Positions 8,977 to 18,293 of a DNA stretch of 64,000 bases are shown piece by piece. Position 1 is the first letter of the stretch. Every line of letters begins with the position of its first letter. Origin of the DNA: Thiotrichaceae bacterium (GTDB taxonomy: Bacteria > Pseudomonadota > Gammaproteobacteria > Beggiatoales > Beggiatoaceae). The notes below the pieces were generated by a model that was given only the letters and a program-made list of their open reading frames with translations, was not told the DNA's origin and made no database searches. The position numbers and the translations under genes are program-made. The DNA lies in contig JAQTYU010000008.1 in the NCBI GenBank assembly GCA_028688145.1, positions 62,001 through 126,000 on the forward strand, given 5' to 3'.

Positions 8977-10143
8977 ATGAAGAACTGGCAGATTTCTCCC
9001 CTCAAGCTTTGTGCAGTGATTGGCGCAGGACTGTTACTCAGTGCCTGTAGCACCTTACAATCAGACCAGCCTGAGATTATTCCTGATAATGAATTGAGTA
9101 CTGACTCAACAAGTGCCACCTATCCTGTCCCCAGCAGTTATGATGGCAGTTTAGAAAGCACCAGCCCAACCACCACAGAGACCCCTGGCAATTATTATGT
9201 GGTGCAACGCGGTGATACGATTTACGCAGTTGCAACGCGTTATGGGCGTAATTATAAAGACATCGCAAGTTGGAATCGGCTCAAAGCCCCTTACACTTTG
9301 AAGCAAGGACAACGTTTACTGATTGCCTCGCCCAATACTGATAGTTATGCCAATACGCGAACCCCAGTCACACCCACGGGTACTAATTATTCCAGCGTGA
9401 ATAATAATACTCAAGCAGGCGGTTATCACACCGCACAAGCGGGCGACACGGTGTATAACATTGCACGCCGCTATCAATTATCCCCCCAGAACTTAATTGC
9501 AATTAATGCCTTGGCTCCGCCTTACCATTTATCAATAGGTCAGGTGATACGTTTGGGCAGTAATGTGCCGATGGCAGCGAATAATACGTACACGCTCGCC
9601 CCTGTGGCAAGCACAAATAGTGTCAAGCCACAATCAGCGATGAATGGCAAACAGCATGTGGTTCGTGCAGGCGAAACCTTGTACAGTATCTCACACCGTT
9701 ATGGTTACACCCCTAATGAGGTGGCAGCATGGAATCGTTTGCCAGCCCCTTATACGATTGGCGTTGGACAAGTGTTGTTAATTGCTCAGCCTTATGCAGC
9801 AAACACCAAGACCACGAAAAAAGTTACACCTAAAGCCGCTAAAAAATCACGAGTGCAGACTAAATCTAGCAAACATGTGAGCCAAGTTGTGCCTGAACCT
9901 GTGACTGAACCCACGCCTGCAAAAACGGTAACGCCTGCGACTAAAACCGCCAGTCGGGGCATGATTACCCCCTCAGGTTCGGGTCGTGCGGTGGCGAGTT
10001 TTCACACCGTGCAAACAGGGGAAACCTTGGACAGTATTGCCGCCTCTTATCATATTACTACCCATGATTTGGCAATCTGGAATGGCATAGGTAAACCTTA
10101 TACTGTGCTGCCTGGTAAGAAATTACTGATTGTTCCGCCTTAA
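8977..10143 (+). CDS. lipoprotein with four LysM domains
   Basis: The start at 8977 gives a typical lipoprotein signal (MKNWQISPLKLCAVIGAG, then LLLSAC). An in-frame start at 8905 would add an atypical extension. Four LysM peptidoglycan-binding domains lie near residues 72-117, 149-193, 226-270 and 342-387, each with the GDT/GET(I/L)YxI and W/INxLxxPYxLxxGQ pattern. Between domains 3 and 4 is a Lys/Thr/Pro linker. There is no catalytic domain. It lies just upstream of an NlpD-like gene and probably tethers to or organises peptidoglycan from the outer membrane. It occupies the place where surE/pcm are found in enterobacteria. Confidence 0.88.
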   Translation: MKNWQISPLKLCAVIGAGLLLSACSTLQSDQPEIIPDNELSTDSTSATYPVPSSYDGSLESTSPTTTETPGNYYVVQRGDTIYAVATRYGRNYKDIASWNRLKAPYTLKQGQRLLIASPNTDSYANTRTPVTPTGTNYSSVNNNTQAGGYHTAQAGDTVYNIARRYQLSPQNLIAINALAPPYHLSIGQVIRLGSNVPMAANNTYTLAPVASTNSVKPQSAMNGKQHVVRAGETLYSISHRYGYTPNEVAAWNRLPAPYTIGVGQVLLIAQPYAANTKTTKKVTPKAAKKSRVQTKSSKHVSQVVPEPVTEPTPAKTVTPATKTASRGMITPSGSGRAVASFHTVQTGETLDSIAASYHITTHDLAIWNGIGKPYTVLPGKKLLIVPP

Positions 10144-10163
10144 ACTGCGATTAACTTTGGGGT

Positions 10164-10940
10164 TTGAATCATTGCTCTTTCAAACCCCTCTCTTTCAAAT
10201 CTCCTCAGGTTGAGCCGTGCTCTGTGTTAGCCTTTCCCCGTATCTTCGCGCTACTTTTTAGTGCATTAACTGTTTCCAGCCTGACAGGCTGTGCGGGGTT
10301 TGCTAATACCTCCCCCAGTGCGATCAGTGTTTATACCGTGCAACGCGGTGACACGCTGTCTTTAATCGCTCAACGCTTTGGTACAACTTTTGCTGAACTA
10401 GTCAAACTCAATAAGCTAACTTCTCCTTATAGCATTCATACAGGACAAGTATTGCGTGTGCCGTTTCCGCCCCCAGATATTGAAATTAAACCTTTAAGCG
10501 ACACGCGCAAACGGACGAGTAAAAAGACTACACCTCGGGTGGCTGTCAGCAGTCCTTTGTCAAAACTCGAAAAGAATGCTTGTGCACCACCCGTGCCTTT
10601 GCATTATCCAACGCAGGGCGGAAGCAGTACCCGTGGGACTGGGGGCGTGAATATTTTTGGACAGGCTGGGCAAGCCATCTATGCCATTGCCGCAGGACAA
10701 GTTGCTTATAGCGGTAAGGGGGTAAAAGGTTATCCTAATCTCGTGATTATCAAACATAATGATCAGTTTATGAGTATTTACGCACACAATACAAATCTAC
10801 AAGTGCATCAAGGAACTTGGGTGCAAGCAGGGCAACATCTTGCCGACATGGGGATGAATGCCAAACGTCAGGGAATGTTACGCTTTGAATTAAATTGTCG
10901 TGGTAAAAGAGTTGATCCTATGCTTTTCTTCCCCCATTAA
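10164..10940 (+). CDS. nlpD: NlpD-like LysM/M23 lipoprotein (probable amidase activator)
   Basis: A lipoprotein signal with lipobox LTGC is followed by one LysM domain ([17 protein letters not shown]) and a C-terminal LytM/M23 domain. The M23 metal ligands are largely missing: the segment around [10 protein letters not shown] lacks the His-x3-Asp ligand and the HxH is replaced by RFELNCRG. This matches NlpD/EnvC proteins, which activate cell-wall amidases instead of cutting peptidoglycan. The TTG at 10164 or the GTG at 10224 may be the true start. The 3' end overlaps the region just before rpoS, as in the conserved nlpD-rpoS pair, where promoters inside nlpD drive rpoS. Confidence 0.9.
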   Translation: MNHCSFKPLSFKSPQVEPCSVLAFPRIFALLFSALTVSSLTGCAGFANTSPSAISVYTVQRGDTLSLIAQRFGTTFAELVKLNKLTSPYSIHTGQVLRVPFPPPDIEIKPLSDTRKRTSKKTTPRVAVSSPLSKLEKNACAPPVPLHYPTQGGSSTRGTGGVNIFGQAGQAIYAIAAGQVAYSGKGVKGYPNLVIIKHNDQFMSIYAHNTNLQVHQGTWVQAGQHLADMGMNAKRQGMLRFELNCRGKRVDPMLFFPH

Positions 10941-10974
10941 TACAGTAAAACTACAGATTGAAGCAGAGGTTGGT

Positions 10975-11940
10975 ATGGATGATGACCCAATTGCCGCAGA
11001 AGAAGATACCGAAGTCGTCCTTCTGGAAGAAGATGACCCCGAAAACTTTGTAACCAGTTTCGTGGAAGAAGCTGCTGAAGTTGCGCCCGCGCCAAGCTTC
11101 AGTGAGGGTGATAAAGATGCCACACGTCTTTATCTGAATGAAATTGGCTTTTCTGCTTTATTGACGGCGGCGGAAGAAGTCACCTTGGCGCGTCTTTCCC
11201 TCAAAGGGGATATGGCAGCGCGCAAACACATGATTGAGGCGAATTTACGGCTGGTGGTGAAAATTGCACGCCGTTATATGAACCGAGGTTTAGCTTTGTT
11301 AGACCTGATTGAAGAGGGTAATTTAGGTTTAATTCGTGCCGTGGAAAAATTTGATCCTGAACGCGGTTTTCGCTTTTCCACCTATGCAACTTGGTGGATT
11401 AAACAAACCATCGACCGCGCTTTGATGAACCAAACCCGCACGATTCGTTTGCCGATTCATGTAGTGAAGGAAATCAATATTTATCTGCGGGCAGCGCGAC
11501 ATTTATCGCAAACGCTGGATCGTGAACCCACGCCTGAAGACGTTGCCACAATGTTGGATCGTCCGATTGAAGAAGTGAAAAAAATGCTCGGTTTAAACGA
11601 GCGCGTCACTTCAGTGGATACGCCTCGCGCCAATGACTCCGAAAAATCCTTGCTCGACACCATTCCCGATGAGCAAAATCCTGATCCTTCCGTGTTATTA
11701 CAAGATGCGGATGTATTACGCCATATTGAACTCTGGCTTTCCCAACTCAATGATAAACAACGGGTTGTGGTGGAGCGACGGTTTGGTTTGGATGGTGGGG
11801 AAATTGCGACTTTGGAAGAAGTGGGCGCAGAAATTGGCATTACGCGGGAACGAGTGCGCCAGATTCAAATCGAGGCATTACGCCGCTTGCGGGAAATTTT
11901 GGAACGCGAAGGTTTTTCAGGAGACGCATTATTTCAGTAA
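10975..11940 (+). CDS. rpoS: RNA polymerase sigma factor RpoS
   Basis: This 321-residue sigma-70 family factor directs the stationary-phase and general stress response. It carries an acidic N-terminus and the region 1.2 signature [11 protein letters not shown]. Region 2 includes [27 protein letters not shown] and [16 protein letters not shown] (split here for length). Region 4 includes the helix-turn-helix [20 protein letters not shown]. The ATG at 10975 follows a GAGG box; the frame extends upstream to 10900 but without family similarity. The position directly after nlpD is conserved in gammaproteobacteria and supports RpoS over RpoD. Confidence 0.95.
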   Translation: MDDDPIAAEEDTEVVLLEEDDPENFVTSFVEEAAEVAPAPSFSEGDKDATRLYLNEIGFSALLTAAEEVTLARLSLKGDMAARKHMIEANLRLVVKIARRYMNRGLALLDLIEEGNLGLIRAVEKFDPERGFRFSTYATWWIKQTIDRALMNQTRTIRLPIHVVKEINIYLRAARHLSQTLDREPTPEDVATMLDRPIEEVKKMLGLNERVTSVDTPRANDSEKSLLDTIPDEQNPDPSVLLQDADVLRHIELWLSQLNDKQRVVVERRFGLDGGEIATLEEVGAEIGITRERVRQIQIEALRRLREILEREGFSGDALFQ

Positions 11941-12017
11941 TGGGTACAATGAATTTTACTGAGGTATTTAAGGGACAATAGTCCCTTATTTTTTGCCTGC
12001 GGTTTTGGAAAATATTT

Positions 12018-12136
12018 GTCTGAATCAGGATTTACAGGATTAAAGGATTTTCAGAATTAAAGGAATATAAATCTATGAAACTACGAATTTTTTAATCCTG
12101 CCTAATTCGGATAATCCTGTTAATCCTGATTCAGAC
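12018..12136. repeat. GATT/AATCCTG palindromic repeat, copy 1
   Basis: GTCTGAATCAGGATTTACAG at one end is the near-perfect inverse of the other end (TTAATCCTGATTCAGAC). Internal AGGATT/AATCCT units repeat. A second copy lies at 27118-27203. The right end overlaps the stop codon of the MaoC gene (12131-12133), so the last residues of that protein are encoded by the repeat. Confidence 0.8.
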
Positions 12137-12598
12137 AACGTCACGCCGTTTCACCCATAAAGACGGCAGCATACTTGCCACCACTTCATGATTTTGATTG
12201 AAAGTCTGCCAGCGAATTTTCACCACGCCCCATTGTGGTTTGGAGTTCGATGGAATCACGTCCAAAATTTCCCCGCGCACATAAATACTATCATCGGGGC
12301 GCACAGGTTTGGGCCAGCGCACTTCATCAACACCTAAGCCAACAACCCCATTGATAATATTCAAACCTGATTGCACAATCAGCCGCATACTCACGCCGTT
12401 GGTGTGCCAGCCGCTTGCCGCCAAGCCATTAAACAAACTGTCTTTTGCGGTTTCTTGGTCAAGGTGAAAATGCTGTGGGTCAAAATGCGTGGCAAAACTA
12501 ATAATGTCTTCTTTAGTCATCACCACGCTGGCGGTTTCAAAATAATCGCCGATGTGAAAATCTTCGAGATATAAAGGAACTGCATTGCTGAGTTTCAT
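12131..12598 (-). CDS. MaoC family dehydratase
   Basis: The 155-residue protein is a hot-dog fold MaoC-like hydratase. It has the family's EDFHIGDYFETASVVMTKED opening, the FDPQHFHLD hydratase-2 motif with the catalytic Asp and His, and ASGWHTNGVSMRL. Such enzymes hydrate 2-enoyl-CoA esters. The start at 12598 has an AGGAG box; the longer frame to 12679 reads through the C/G-run palindromic repeat and is unlikely. It follows isovaleryl-CoA dehydrogenase on the same strand, separated by that repeat, so a role in branched-chain acyl-CoA breakdown is plausible. Confidence 0.88.
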   Translation of the reverse strand: MKLSNAVPLYLEDFHIGDYFETASVVMTKEDIISFATHFDPQHFHLDQETAKDSLFNGLAASGWHTNGVSMRLIVQSGLNIINGVVGLGVDEVRWPKPVRPDDSIYVRGEILDVIPSNSKPQWGVVKIRWQTFNQNHEVVASMLPSLWVKRRDVV

Positions 12599-12630
12599 CG
12601 GAATGACTCCTGTAAACTGCGGAACTCTAA

Positions 12631-12735
12631 AACAAGCCCCTAAATCCCCTAAAGGGGACTTAAAGACAAAATTTTTCATGTTTAGCCCCCTTTAGGGGGT
12701 TGGGGGCTTCTTTAAAGAAAATTTAGGGGCGCAGT
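12631..12735. repeat. C/G-run palindromic intergenic repeat, copy B
   Basis: AAGCCCCTAAATCCCCTAAA, then GGGGACTT, about 20 bases, then TTTAGCCCCCTTTAGGGGG and TTGGGGGCTTC. It has the same architecture as copy A and sits between the dehydrogenase and MaoC genes. Confidence 0.8.
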
Positions 12736-12744
12736 TAAAATTAA

Positions 12745-13908
12745 CTACTTGGTTTCGTTAAACAATTCGCGCCCAATTAACATGCGACGAATTTCGGAAG
12801 TGCCCGCCCCGATTTCATACAGTTTAGCATCGCGCAACAAACGCCCCGTCGGATATTCGTTAATGTAGCCATTGCCGCCCAAGCATTGAATCGCTTCCAA
12901 GCTCATCCACGTTGCCTTTTCAGCGGCGTATAAAATCGCCCCGGCGGCATCTTTACGGGTGGTTTCGCCACGGTCACAGGCTTTCGCCACGGTGTAAACA
13001 TAGGCGCGGCAACAGTTTAACGTGGTATACATGTCAGCTAGTTTGCCCTGCATTAATTGGAATTCGCCAATCGATTGCCCAAATTGGGTGCGCTCGTGTA
13101 AATAGGGCACAACCACATCCATGCACGCCTGCATAATCCCCAAAGGACCGCCCGCCAACACCACGCGCTCATAATCCAAGCCACTCATCAACACGCGCAC
13201 ACCCTTGCCGACTTCATTCAACACGTTTTCTTCGGGCACTTCGCAATCTTGAAACACCAGTTCACAAGTATTTGAACCGCGCATTCCCAATTTATCTAAT
13301 TTTTGGGCGGTGGAAAAACCTTTAAAGCCCTTTTCGATAATAAAGGCGGTGATGCCTTTTGAACCTGCTTGCACGTCGGTTTTCGCGTAAACCACCAAAG
13401 TATCGGCATCAGGCCCATTGGTAATCCACATTTTATTACCGTTTAAAATATAACGGTCGCCTTTTTTGTCCGCGCGTAATTTCATGCTGACCACGTCCGA
13501 ACCTGCATTGGGTTCGCTCATTGCCAACGCGCCGACGTGTTCGCCACTGACCAGTTTTGGTAAATATTTTTGTTTTTGGGCGGTGGTGCCGTTGCGGTGA
13601 ATTTGATTGACGCATAAATTGGAATGCGCGCCATAACTCAAGGCGACGGAGGCGGAAGCGCGACTGATTTCTTCAACCGCGATGACGTGCTCTAAATAGC
13701 CCATTGCTGAGCCGCCGTATTCTTCCGTCACGGTAATCCCCAATAAACCCATGTCGCCAAATTTGCGCCATAAATCCATTGGAAATTCATTGAGTTTGTC
13801 CACTTCAGCCGCCCGAGGCCCGATTTCTTTCGCAGCAAAATCGGTAACGCTGGCGCGTAACATGTCGGCGGTTTCGCCCAAGTCGAAATTAAGCATAGGA
13901 ATATGCAT
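12745..13908 (-). CDS. ivd: isovaleryl-CoA dehydrogenase
   Basis: This 387-residue FAD enzyme of leucine breakdown oxidises isovaleryl-CoA to 3-methylcrotonyl-CoA. It has the acyl-CoA dehydrogenase signatures [18 protein letters not shown] and [20 protein letters not shown]. The catalytic Glu is in the [14 protein letters not shown] segment, which is characteristic of the isovaleryl subgroup. An AAAGGAA box precedes the start. No other leucine-degradation genes (methylcrotonyl-CoA carboxylase, HMG-CoA lyase) lie nearby. A possible LiuR-type operator is found about 100 bases upstream. Confidence 0.93.
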   Translation of the reverse strand: MHIPMLNFDLGETADMLRASVTDFAAKEIGPRAAEVDKLNEFPMDLWRKFGDMGLLGITVTEEYGGSAMGYLEHVIAVEEISRASASVALSYGAHSNLCVNQIHRNGTTAQKQKYLPKLVSGEHVGALAMSEPNAGSDVVSMKLRADKKGDRYILNGNKMWITNGPDADTLVVYAKTDVQAGSKGITAFIIEKGFKGFSTAQKLDKLGMRGSNTCELVFQDCEVPEENVLNEVGKGVRVLMSGLDYERVVLAGGPLGIMQACMDVVVPYLHERTQFGQSIGEFQLMQGKLADMYTTLNCCRAYVYTVAKACDRGETTRKDAAGAILYAAEKATWMSLEAIQCLGGNGYINEYPTGRLLRDAKLYEIGAGTSEIRRMLIGRELFNETK

Positions 13909-13965
13909 GATTATTTAAGTTCCTTTGGTGGGTAATATTTTTTTTAGAATTGGAAATACTATTTT

Positions 13966-13995
13966 AGCCTCCCCCTTTGAAAAAGGGGGAGCAAA
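13966..13995. repeat. short C/G palindrome
   Basis: GCCTCCCCCTTTG and CAAAGGGGGAG-like arms (CCCCCTTT / AAAGGGGG) pair around a short A-rich loop. A related palindrome lies near 47721 after hisD. Confidence 0.6.
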
Positions 13996-14007
13996 GCCTA
14001 AAATTAT

Positions 14008-14025
14008 TTGACGTTTACGTAAGCG
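14008..14025. promoter_or_regulatory. possible LiuR (MerR-type) operator upstream of ivd
   Basis: TTGACGTTTACGTAAGCG is a partly palindromic ACGTTTACGT/TTTACGTAA site about 100 bases before the ivd start. LiuR regulators of branched-chain amino-acid breakdown recognise ACGT-containing MerR-type palindromes of this general form. This is inference from resemblance and position; no regulator gene is in the window. Confidence 0.35.
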
Positions 14026-14103
14026 TTATTATTCTAGCATAATCTTAAGTGCGGATTGCAAGCACGATTTAGGAGAATTTTACGGCGGGGGATAAGGATT
14101 CAA

Positions 14104-14135
14104 GACCTGCTAGGTTTTTAAAACCTAGCAGGTTT
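14104..14135. terminator. palindrome AAACCTGCTAGG type, possible terminator
   Basis: GACCTGCTAGGTTTTTAAAACCTAGCAGGTTT is a near-perfect inverted repeat just beyond the 3' end of the minus-strand hybrid kinase gene. It may terminate that operon or be a small dispersed repeat. Confidence 0.5.
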
Positions 14136-14168
14136 CATGCGCGATTCAATCCGTATAATGCGGTGAAG

Positions 14169-15737
14169 TTAGATAGTTTTATCTATCAATAACTTATGAA
14201 TAGTTTGTAACAATAAACGCGGTTCGACAGGTTTGGACAAATAAGCATTACAACCGATTTGCCGTGCAAATTGTTTGTCTTCTTCCAAGTTTGAAGCAGA
14301 CAAAGCAATAATCGGCTTATTATAATTTTTAGCACGTAATTGTTTAACTAAATCATAACCATTTAACACAGGCATTAACATATCTGTGACTACAATATCA
14401 GGCTGTTTTTCGTCGATAAGTTGTAGAGCTTCTTCACCATTATAGGCACTGATGACTTCATAGCCTGATTCTGACAGACAAATCTCAAAAAGCTTGTGTA
14501 AAAACAGCGCATCTTCAACTAATAAGACTTTACTACCTTTACTACTCTCAAGAGTTTGCTTGTCATGATCGCTGTTACGATCGGGCACAATTTCGGGGCG
14601 GGTTGCATAAATCGACGGGGCTTGAATGCTTGCGAAAAATTGTGAACCTTTCCCCAATTTAGACAGCACCCGCAACATCCCCCCCATCATTTTGATGAGG
14701 TGATAACTGATTGCCAAGCCTAAACCTGCCCCTGGTGTCCCTTGATTTTTGGTTTCGCGATGAAAGGCTTGGAAAATTTTCTGCTGACCTTCTTCAGAAA
14801 TCCCCAATCCCGTATCGGTGACGGACAAATTAAGCTGGTCTGCGTGCCAATGCAGCGCGAGCGTGACCGTACCTTTTTCCGTGAATTTCAAGGCATTAGT
14901 CACTAAATTGATGAGGATTTGCCGCAAGCGCAATTCATCAATCATGACTTGTACAGGAAGATTTTCCGCCTTAACTTCTAAAGTTAAGCCTTTTTCATTG
15001 GCGTGTGGCAGAAATAAGGCTTTTAAATCTTTGAGTAATTTCTTTAAATCACAGGCACGCGGGGCTAAAACCACTTGCCCCATTTCAATTTTGGATTGGT
15101 CTAAAATATTATCAATCAGGCTGAGCAAATGCTGAGTGCTGCTTTGAATAGTGTTCAGATAATCACTGGTATGTTCATCATTTTTATGCTCGGAATCATC
15201 CAGCAAACGGGTATAGCCTGCGATAGATGCCAGTGGTGTGCGCAACTCGTGCGACAAATCTGCAATGAAGCGGGTTTTCAATTGGCTGCTGTCTTCGAGC
15301 TGTTGCTTTTCTGCAATCAACATCTGACGTGCATGTTCAAGCTCTTGAATCAGTTGGCTTTGTCGATACGTGAGTAAACTTAATTCGTTGGCTTGTTGCT
15401 GAATTTTTTGCTGACGATCATGTTCGGTAGAGGCATCAAAGAATAAAACCCAAGTGCCGCCACGAAAGGGAAGTAAATGCACATGCGCACTGCGTCCTGC
15501 GCCCGTGCTGACAAATTCTAAAATTTCAGTGTGATCAATCGGCAATAAGCCTTCTAAAAAACTGACTTGCTCTGATGCGGGTTTTCCTGTGGCAAGCGCG
15601 CCTAAACCATAATGGTTAGGATAGCCACCCCATGAAACCAGAATGCCGTTTCTATCGACATGCAGATAGGTAAGCACCATTTCTGCCATCCATAAGGAAC
15701 GCACATATTTTGCAATGCTGATGGGAATTAAAATCAT
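14169..15737 (-). CDS. hybrid sensor histidine kinase with C-terminal receiver
   Basis: The 522-residue cytoplasmic protein has an N-terminal region of about 110 residues that looks PAS-like. A coiled coil follows, then a HisKA domain with the H-box HELRTPLASIAGYTRL (His near residue 164). The HATPase has N-box LINLVTNALKF and G-box DTGLGISEEG (about 245-370). The C-terminal receiver (about 402-517) has the phospho-acceptor Asp in VVTDMLMPV and a KP motif near the end. There is no membrane segment. It lies 33 bases downstream of a Ras-like GTPase gene on the same strand, so the two are very probably co-transcribed and functionally linked. The receiver has no output domain. Confidence 0.92.
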   Translation of the reverse strand: MILIPISIAKYVRSLWMAEMVLTYLHVDRNGILVSWGGYPNHYGLGALATGKPASEQVSFLEGLLPIDHTEILEFVSTGAGRSAHVHLLPFRGGTWVLFFDASTEHDRQQKIQQQANELSLLTYRQSQLIQELEHARQMLIAEKQQLEDSSQLKTRFIADLSHELRTPLASIAGYTRLLDDSEHKNDEHTSDYLNTIQSSTQHLLSLIDNILDQSKIEMGQVVLAPRACDLKKLLKDLKALFLPHANEKGLTLEVKAENLPVQVMIDELRLRQILINLVTNALKFTEKGTVTLALHWHADQLNLSVTDTGLGISEEGQQKIFQAFHRETKNQGTPGAGLGLAISYHLIKMMGGMLRVLSKLGKGSQFFASIQAPSIYATRPEIVPDRNSDHDKQTLESSKGSKVLLVEDALFLHKLFEICLSESGYEVISAYNGEEALQLIDEKQPDIVVTDMLMPVLNGYDLVKQLRAKNYNKPIIALSASNLEEDKQFARQIGCNAYLSKPVEPRLLLQTIHKLLIDKTI

Positions 15738-15770
15738 GATACGGTTTTTCCGTGCAAAATCTTCAAAATG

Positions 15771-16271
15771 TTAGAGCAATTGCCACGCTAACCAAGTGAA
15801 TGCTTCTTCAACACCCATGCCTGTTTGTGCACTACTTTCAATCAATTTCCACCCCTGTTCTACTTGGGGCGCGACTAAATCGGGGCTAACTTCCCATTGT
15901 TCACGCAAATCCGCTTTATTTAATAAGCAGGCAAAGGGTTTATTACCTGTTTGTGCGGTGACGGCTGCTTGTAATTGAATTGCCGATTGCCAAGTGGGTT
16001 TCCGTGTGCCATCAACCACGAGAATATAACCTGCCGCTCCTCGTAAATAGGAAGTGGTGGTGGTGGTTAAGGCATCATTCCCTGCAATGTCCCATAAAAT
16101 CAGTTTGACTTCTTGCTCTTCAGATAACTTGATGAGTTTAGTATCAATTTTAACGCCAACGGTGGTGAGATATTTTTCTGAAAAGCTCTGACGCACAAAA
16201 CGCCCCACCAAACTGGTTTTACCCACGGCGAAATCACCAATCATACAAATCTTTTTTTGTAAGGTTACCAC
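15771..16271 (-). CDS. Ras/Rab-like small GTPase
   Basis: This 166-residue stand-alone GTPase has all five G motifs: GDFAVGKTSL (G1/P-loop), a Thr in the switch I region (LTTVGVKI), WDIAGND (G3), LNKADL (G4) and ESSAQTG (G5). The arrangement is that of eukaryotic-like Rab/Ras domains, not of Era, Obg or MglA. There is no C-terminal lipidation Cys. Bacterial Ras-like GTPases are known from genomes with complex signalling, often near regulators. Here it opens an operon with a hybrid histidine kinase. No GAP or GEF candidate is visible nearby. The 16272-16501 stretch upstream is AT-rich and has no gene I can see. Confidence 0.9.
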   Translation of the reverse strand: MVTLQKKICMIGDFAVGKTSLVGRFVRQSFSEKYLTTVGVKIDTKLIKLSEEQEVKLILWDIAGNDALTTTTTSYLRGAAGYILVVDGTRKPTWQSAIQLQAAVTAQTGNKPFACLLNKADLREQWEVSPDLVAPQVEQGWKLIESSAQTGMGVEEAFTWLAWQLL

Positions 16272-16501
16272 TTAATCTAAGCCTCTTACGGTGGTAAAAC
16301 TCAAACAAACTTTGCTAAATTCCCGCAAAAGTTGCTTTGATTCTGTCCATTAAGTTGATGGTTACTAATAATTATACAAGTTTTAGCTGCCTAGAAAATG
16401 TTCTTTTACACATTTAACAACAGAATGTACAGTTTAGTTTGTGATCATGACAACTAGAGAACGCGTTATTTTTATCATTAAGCATTTATCAGGAAATTTG
16501 G

Positions 16502-16756
16502 TGTAGAATTTTGCAGCCGTAGGGTGGAATAGCGTAGCGTATTCCACCAAGAAACGTGATAACTCTAGGTATGACGCAGTTAAATCGATAAGACCCTGAT
16601 TGTACGGTAGAAGCCTGTAAAATCCTCGCCGCTAGAGCGACGAGGTAGTCATTCCAACGCTGGAGCGTTGGAACGAGACAAGTATCACGCTTCATGGTGG
16701 AATACGCTACGCTATTCCACCCTACTGCAAAGATTTCTTATCCCGAACTCAGGTTA
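16502..16756. mobile_element. MITE-like repeat (family 1), copy 1, left end missing
   Basis: Contains GTAGGGTGGAATAGCGTAGC ... and the inverse GCTACGCTATTCCACCCTAC, with an inner CTCGTCGCT palindrome, and ends TTATCCCGAACTCAGGTTA. Copies 2 and 3 (27238-27518 and 40517-40760) carry the matching inverted terminus AACCTGAGTTCGGGATAAG at the other end. Here that end is absent. There is no coding capacity, so it would need a transposase in trans. Confidence 0.8.
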
Positions 16757-16841
16757 TCTATGCCCAATGTTAAATAAGTCCTACTAAAAACTAAACGCAT
16801 TATTAAAGCACGTCATTTCACAACACTCCAAAGGATAGATA

Positions 16842-18116
16842 ATGAAATTAGAAACTTTAGCAATTCACGGTGGATATTCTCCCGACCCCACGACTAAAGC
16901 AGTCGCAGTGCCGATTTATCAAACCACTTCCTATGCTTTTGACAACACCCAGCACGGCGCGGATTTATTCGATCTGAAAGTGGCGGGTAATATTTACACG
17001 CGGATTATGAATCCCACCACTGATGTTTTAGAAAAACGGGTGGCGGAGATGGAAGGCGGAATCGCAGGTTTAGCCTTGGCTTCGGGTATGGCAGCAACGA
17101 CTTATGCCATTATGACGATTGCGGAAACAGGCGACAATATTATTACCACCAGTACCCTTTATGGTGGCACATATAATTTATTCGCACACACTTTGCCGCA
17201 ATATGGAATTGATGCGCGATTTGCCGATTACCGTGACCCCGACAGTTTCGCCAAATTAATTGACGGCAAAACCAAGGCGATTTTCTGTGAATCAATCGGC
17301 AATCCTTTAGGAAATGTGGTGGATTTTGGCGCATTGGCGGCGGTGGCTCATGCGCATGGAATTCCCTTGATTGTGGATAATACTGTGCCTACGCCGTATT
17401 TGTGTCGCCCGATTGAACACGGCGCAGATATTGTGGTGCATTCCTTGACCAAATACATGGGCGGGCATGGCAACAGCATCGGCGGGATTATTGTCGATTC
17501 GGGGAAATTTCCTTGGGCAGAACATAAAGATCGTTTCCGCCGTTTGAATGAACCCGATGTGTCTTATCACGGTGTGGTGTATACCGAAAGTTTTGGCGCG
17601 GCGGCGTATATTGCGCGGGCGCGGGTTGTGCCTTTACGGAATATGGGTGCGGCAATTTCACCGTTTAATTCATTTTTATTGCTGCAAGGGATTGAAACTT
17701 TAGCGGTACGTATGGATAGATTGTGTGATAACGCGGTCGCGGTGGCGAAATATTTACAGCAACATCCGCAAGTTTCGTGGGTGCAATATGCAGGTTTGGC
17801 AGACAATCCAAGCAAGGCTTTAGTCGATAAATATATGGGCGGGCGGGCTTCGAGTATTCTGAGTTTTGGGATTAAGGGCGGGGCAGTTGCGGGCGGTAAA
17901 TTCATTGACGCACTGCAATTAATCACGCGCTTGGTCAATATTGGCGATGCGAAGTCTTTAGCTTGTCATCCCGCAACGACGACACATCGTCAATTGTCGC
18001 CCAGCGAATTGGAAAAAGCGGGCGTTCCAGAAGATATGGTGCGTTTGTCGATTGGCTTAGAGCATGTGGATGATATTTTAGCGGATGTCACGCAAGCTTT
18101 AGCGGCTGCAGTTTAA
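16842..18116 (+). CDS. metY: O-acetylhomoserine aminocarboxypropyltransferase (sulfhydrylase)
   Basis: This 424-residue PLP enzyme of the Cys/Met-metabolism family makes homocysteine from O-acetylhomoserine and sulfide. The start MKLETLAIHGGYSPDPTTKA, the PYQTTSYAF-like segment, and the PLP lysine in HSLTKYMGGHGNSIGG are typical. The length (about 425) distinguishes MetY from MetB/MetC (about 380). A LVNIGDAKSLACHPATTTHR segment closes the family signature. The AAGGATAG box precedes the ATG. No riboswitch is visible in the short leader, which directly follows the MITE-like copy 1. Direct sulfhydrylation fits a sulfur-metabolising bacterium. Confidence 0.93.
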   Translation: MKLETLAIHGGYSPDPTTKAVAVPIYQTTSYAFDNTQHGADLFDLKVAGNIYTRIMNPTTDVLEKRVAEMEGGIAGLALASGMAATTYAIMTIAETGDNIITTSTLYGGTYNLFAHTLPQYGIDARFADYRDPDSFAKLIDGKTKAIFCESIGNPLGNVVDFGALAAVAHAHGIPLIVDNTVPTPYLCRPIEHGADIVVHSLTKYMGGHGNSIGGIIVDSGKFPWAEHKDRFRRLNEPDVSYHGVVYTESFGAAAYIARARVVPLRNMGAAISPFNSFLLLQGIETLAVRMDRLCDNAVAVAKYLQQHPQVSWVQYAGLADNPSKALVDKYMGGRASSILSFGIKGGAVAGGKFIDALQLITRLVNIGDAKSLACHPATTTHRQLSPSELEKAGVPEDMVRLSIGLEHVDDILADVTQALAAAV

Positions 18117-18176
18117 AGTTTTTCTGGTGGGTAGCTCGTGTGATGCGGGCTACTCTCTGCATAAAAGAACCAAATT

Positions 18177-18293
18177 ATGAATCTAATTCTGTCGGTATTA
18201 AAATATCTTTTTATCGGTTTTTTAATGACTATTGGATTATTCTTGTTTTTGTTTATATTTAGGAGTTACGCAGTTGAATCGCTAACTATTTGA
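18177..18293 (+). pseudogene. 5' fragment of a membrane-anchored gene split by a 117-bp element
   Basis: The ATG at 18177 begins MNLILSVLKYLFIGFLMTIG and a hydrophobic run. At 18260 the reading frame enters the palindromic element and stops at 18291-18293. Removing the element (18260-18376) and one copy of the 5-base duplication ATATT joins this frame exactly to the downstream frame. The restored protein has an uninterrupted hydrophobic N-terminus running into SIPITPNQVAYVL. The intact ancestor was therefore probably a protein of about 300 residues with an N-terminal membrane anchor. Confidence 0.75.
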
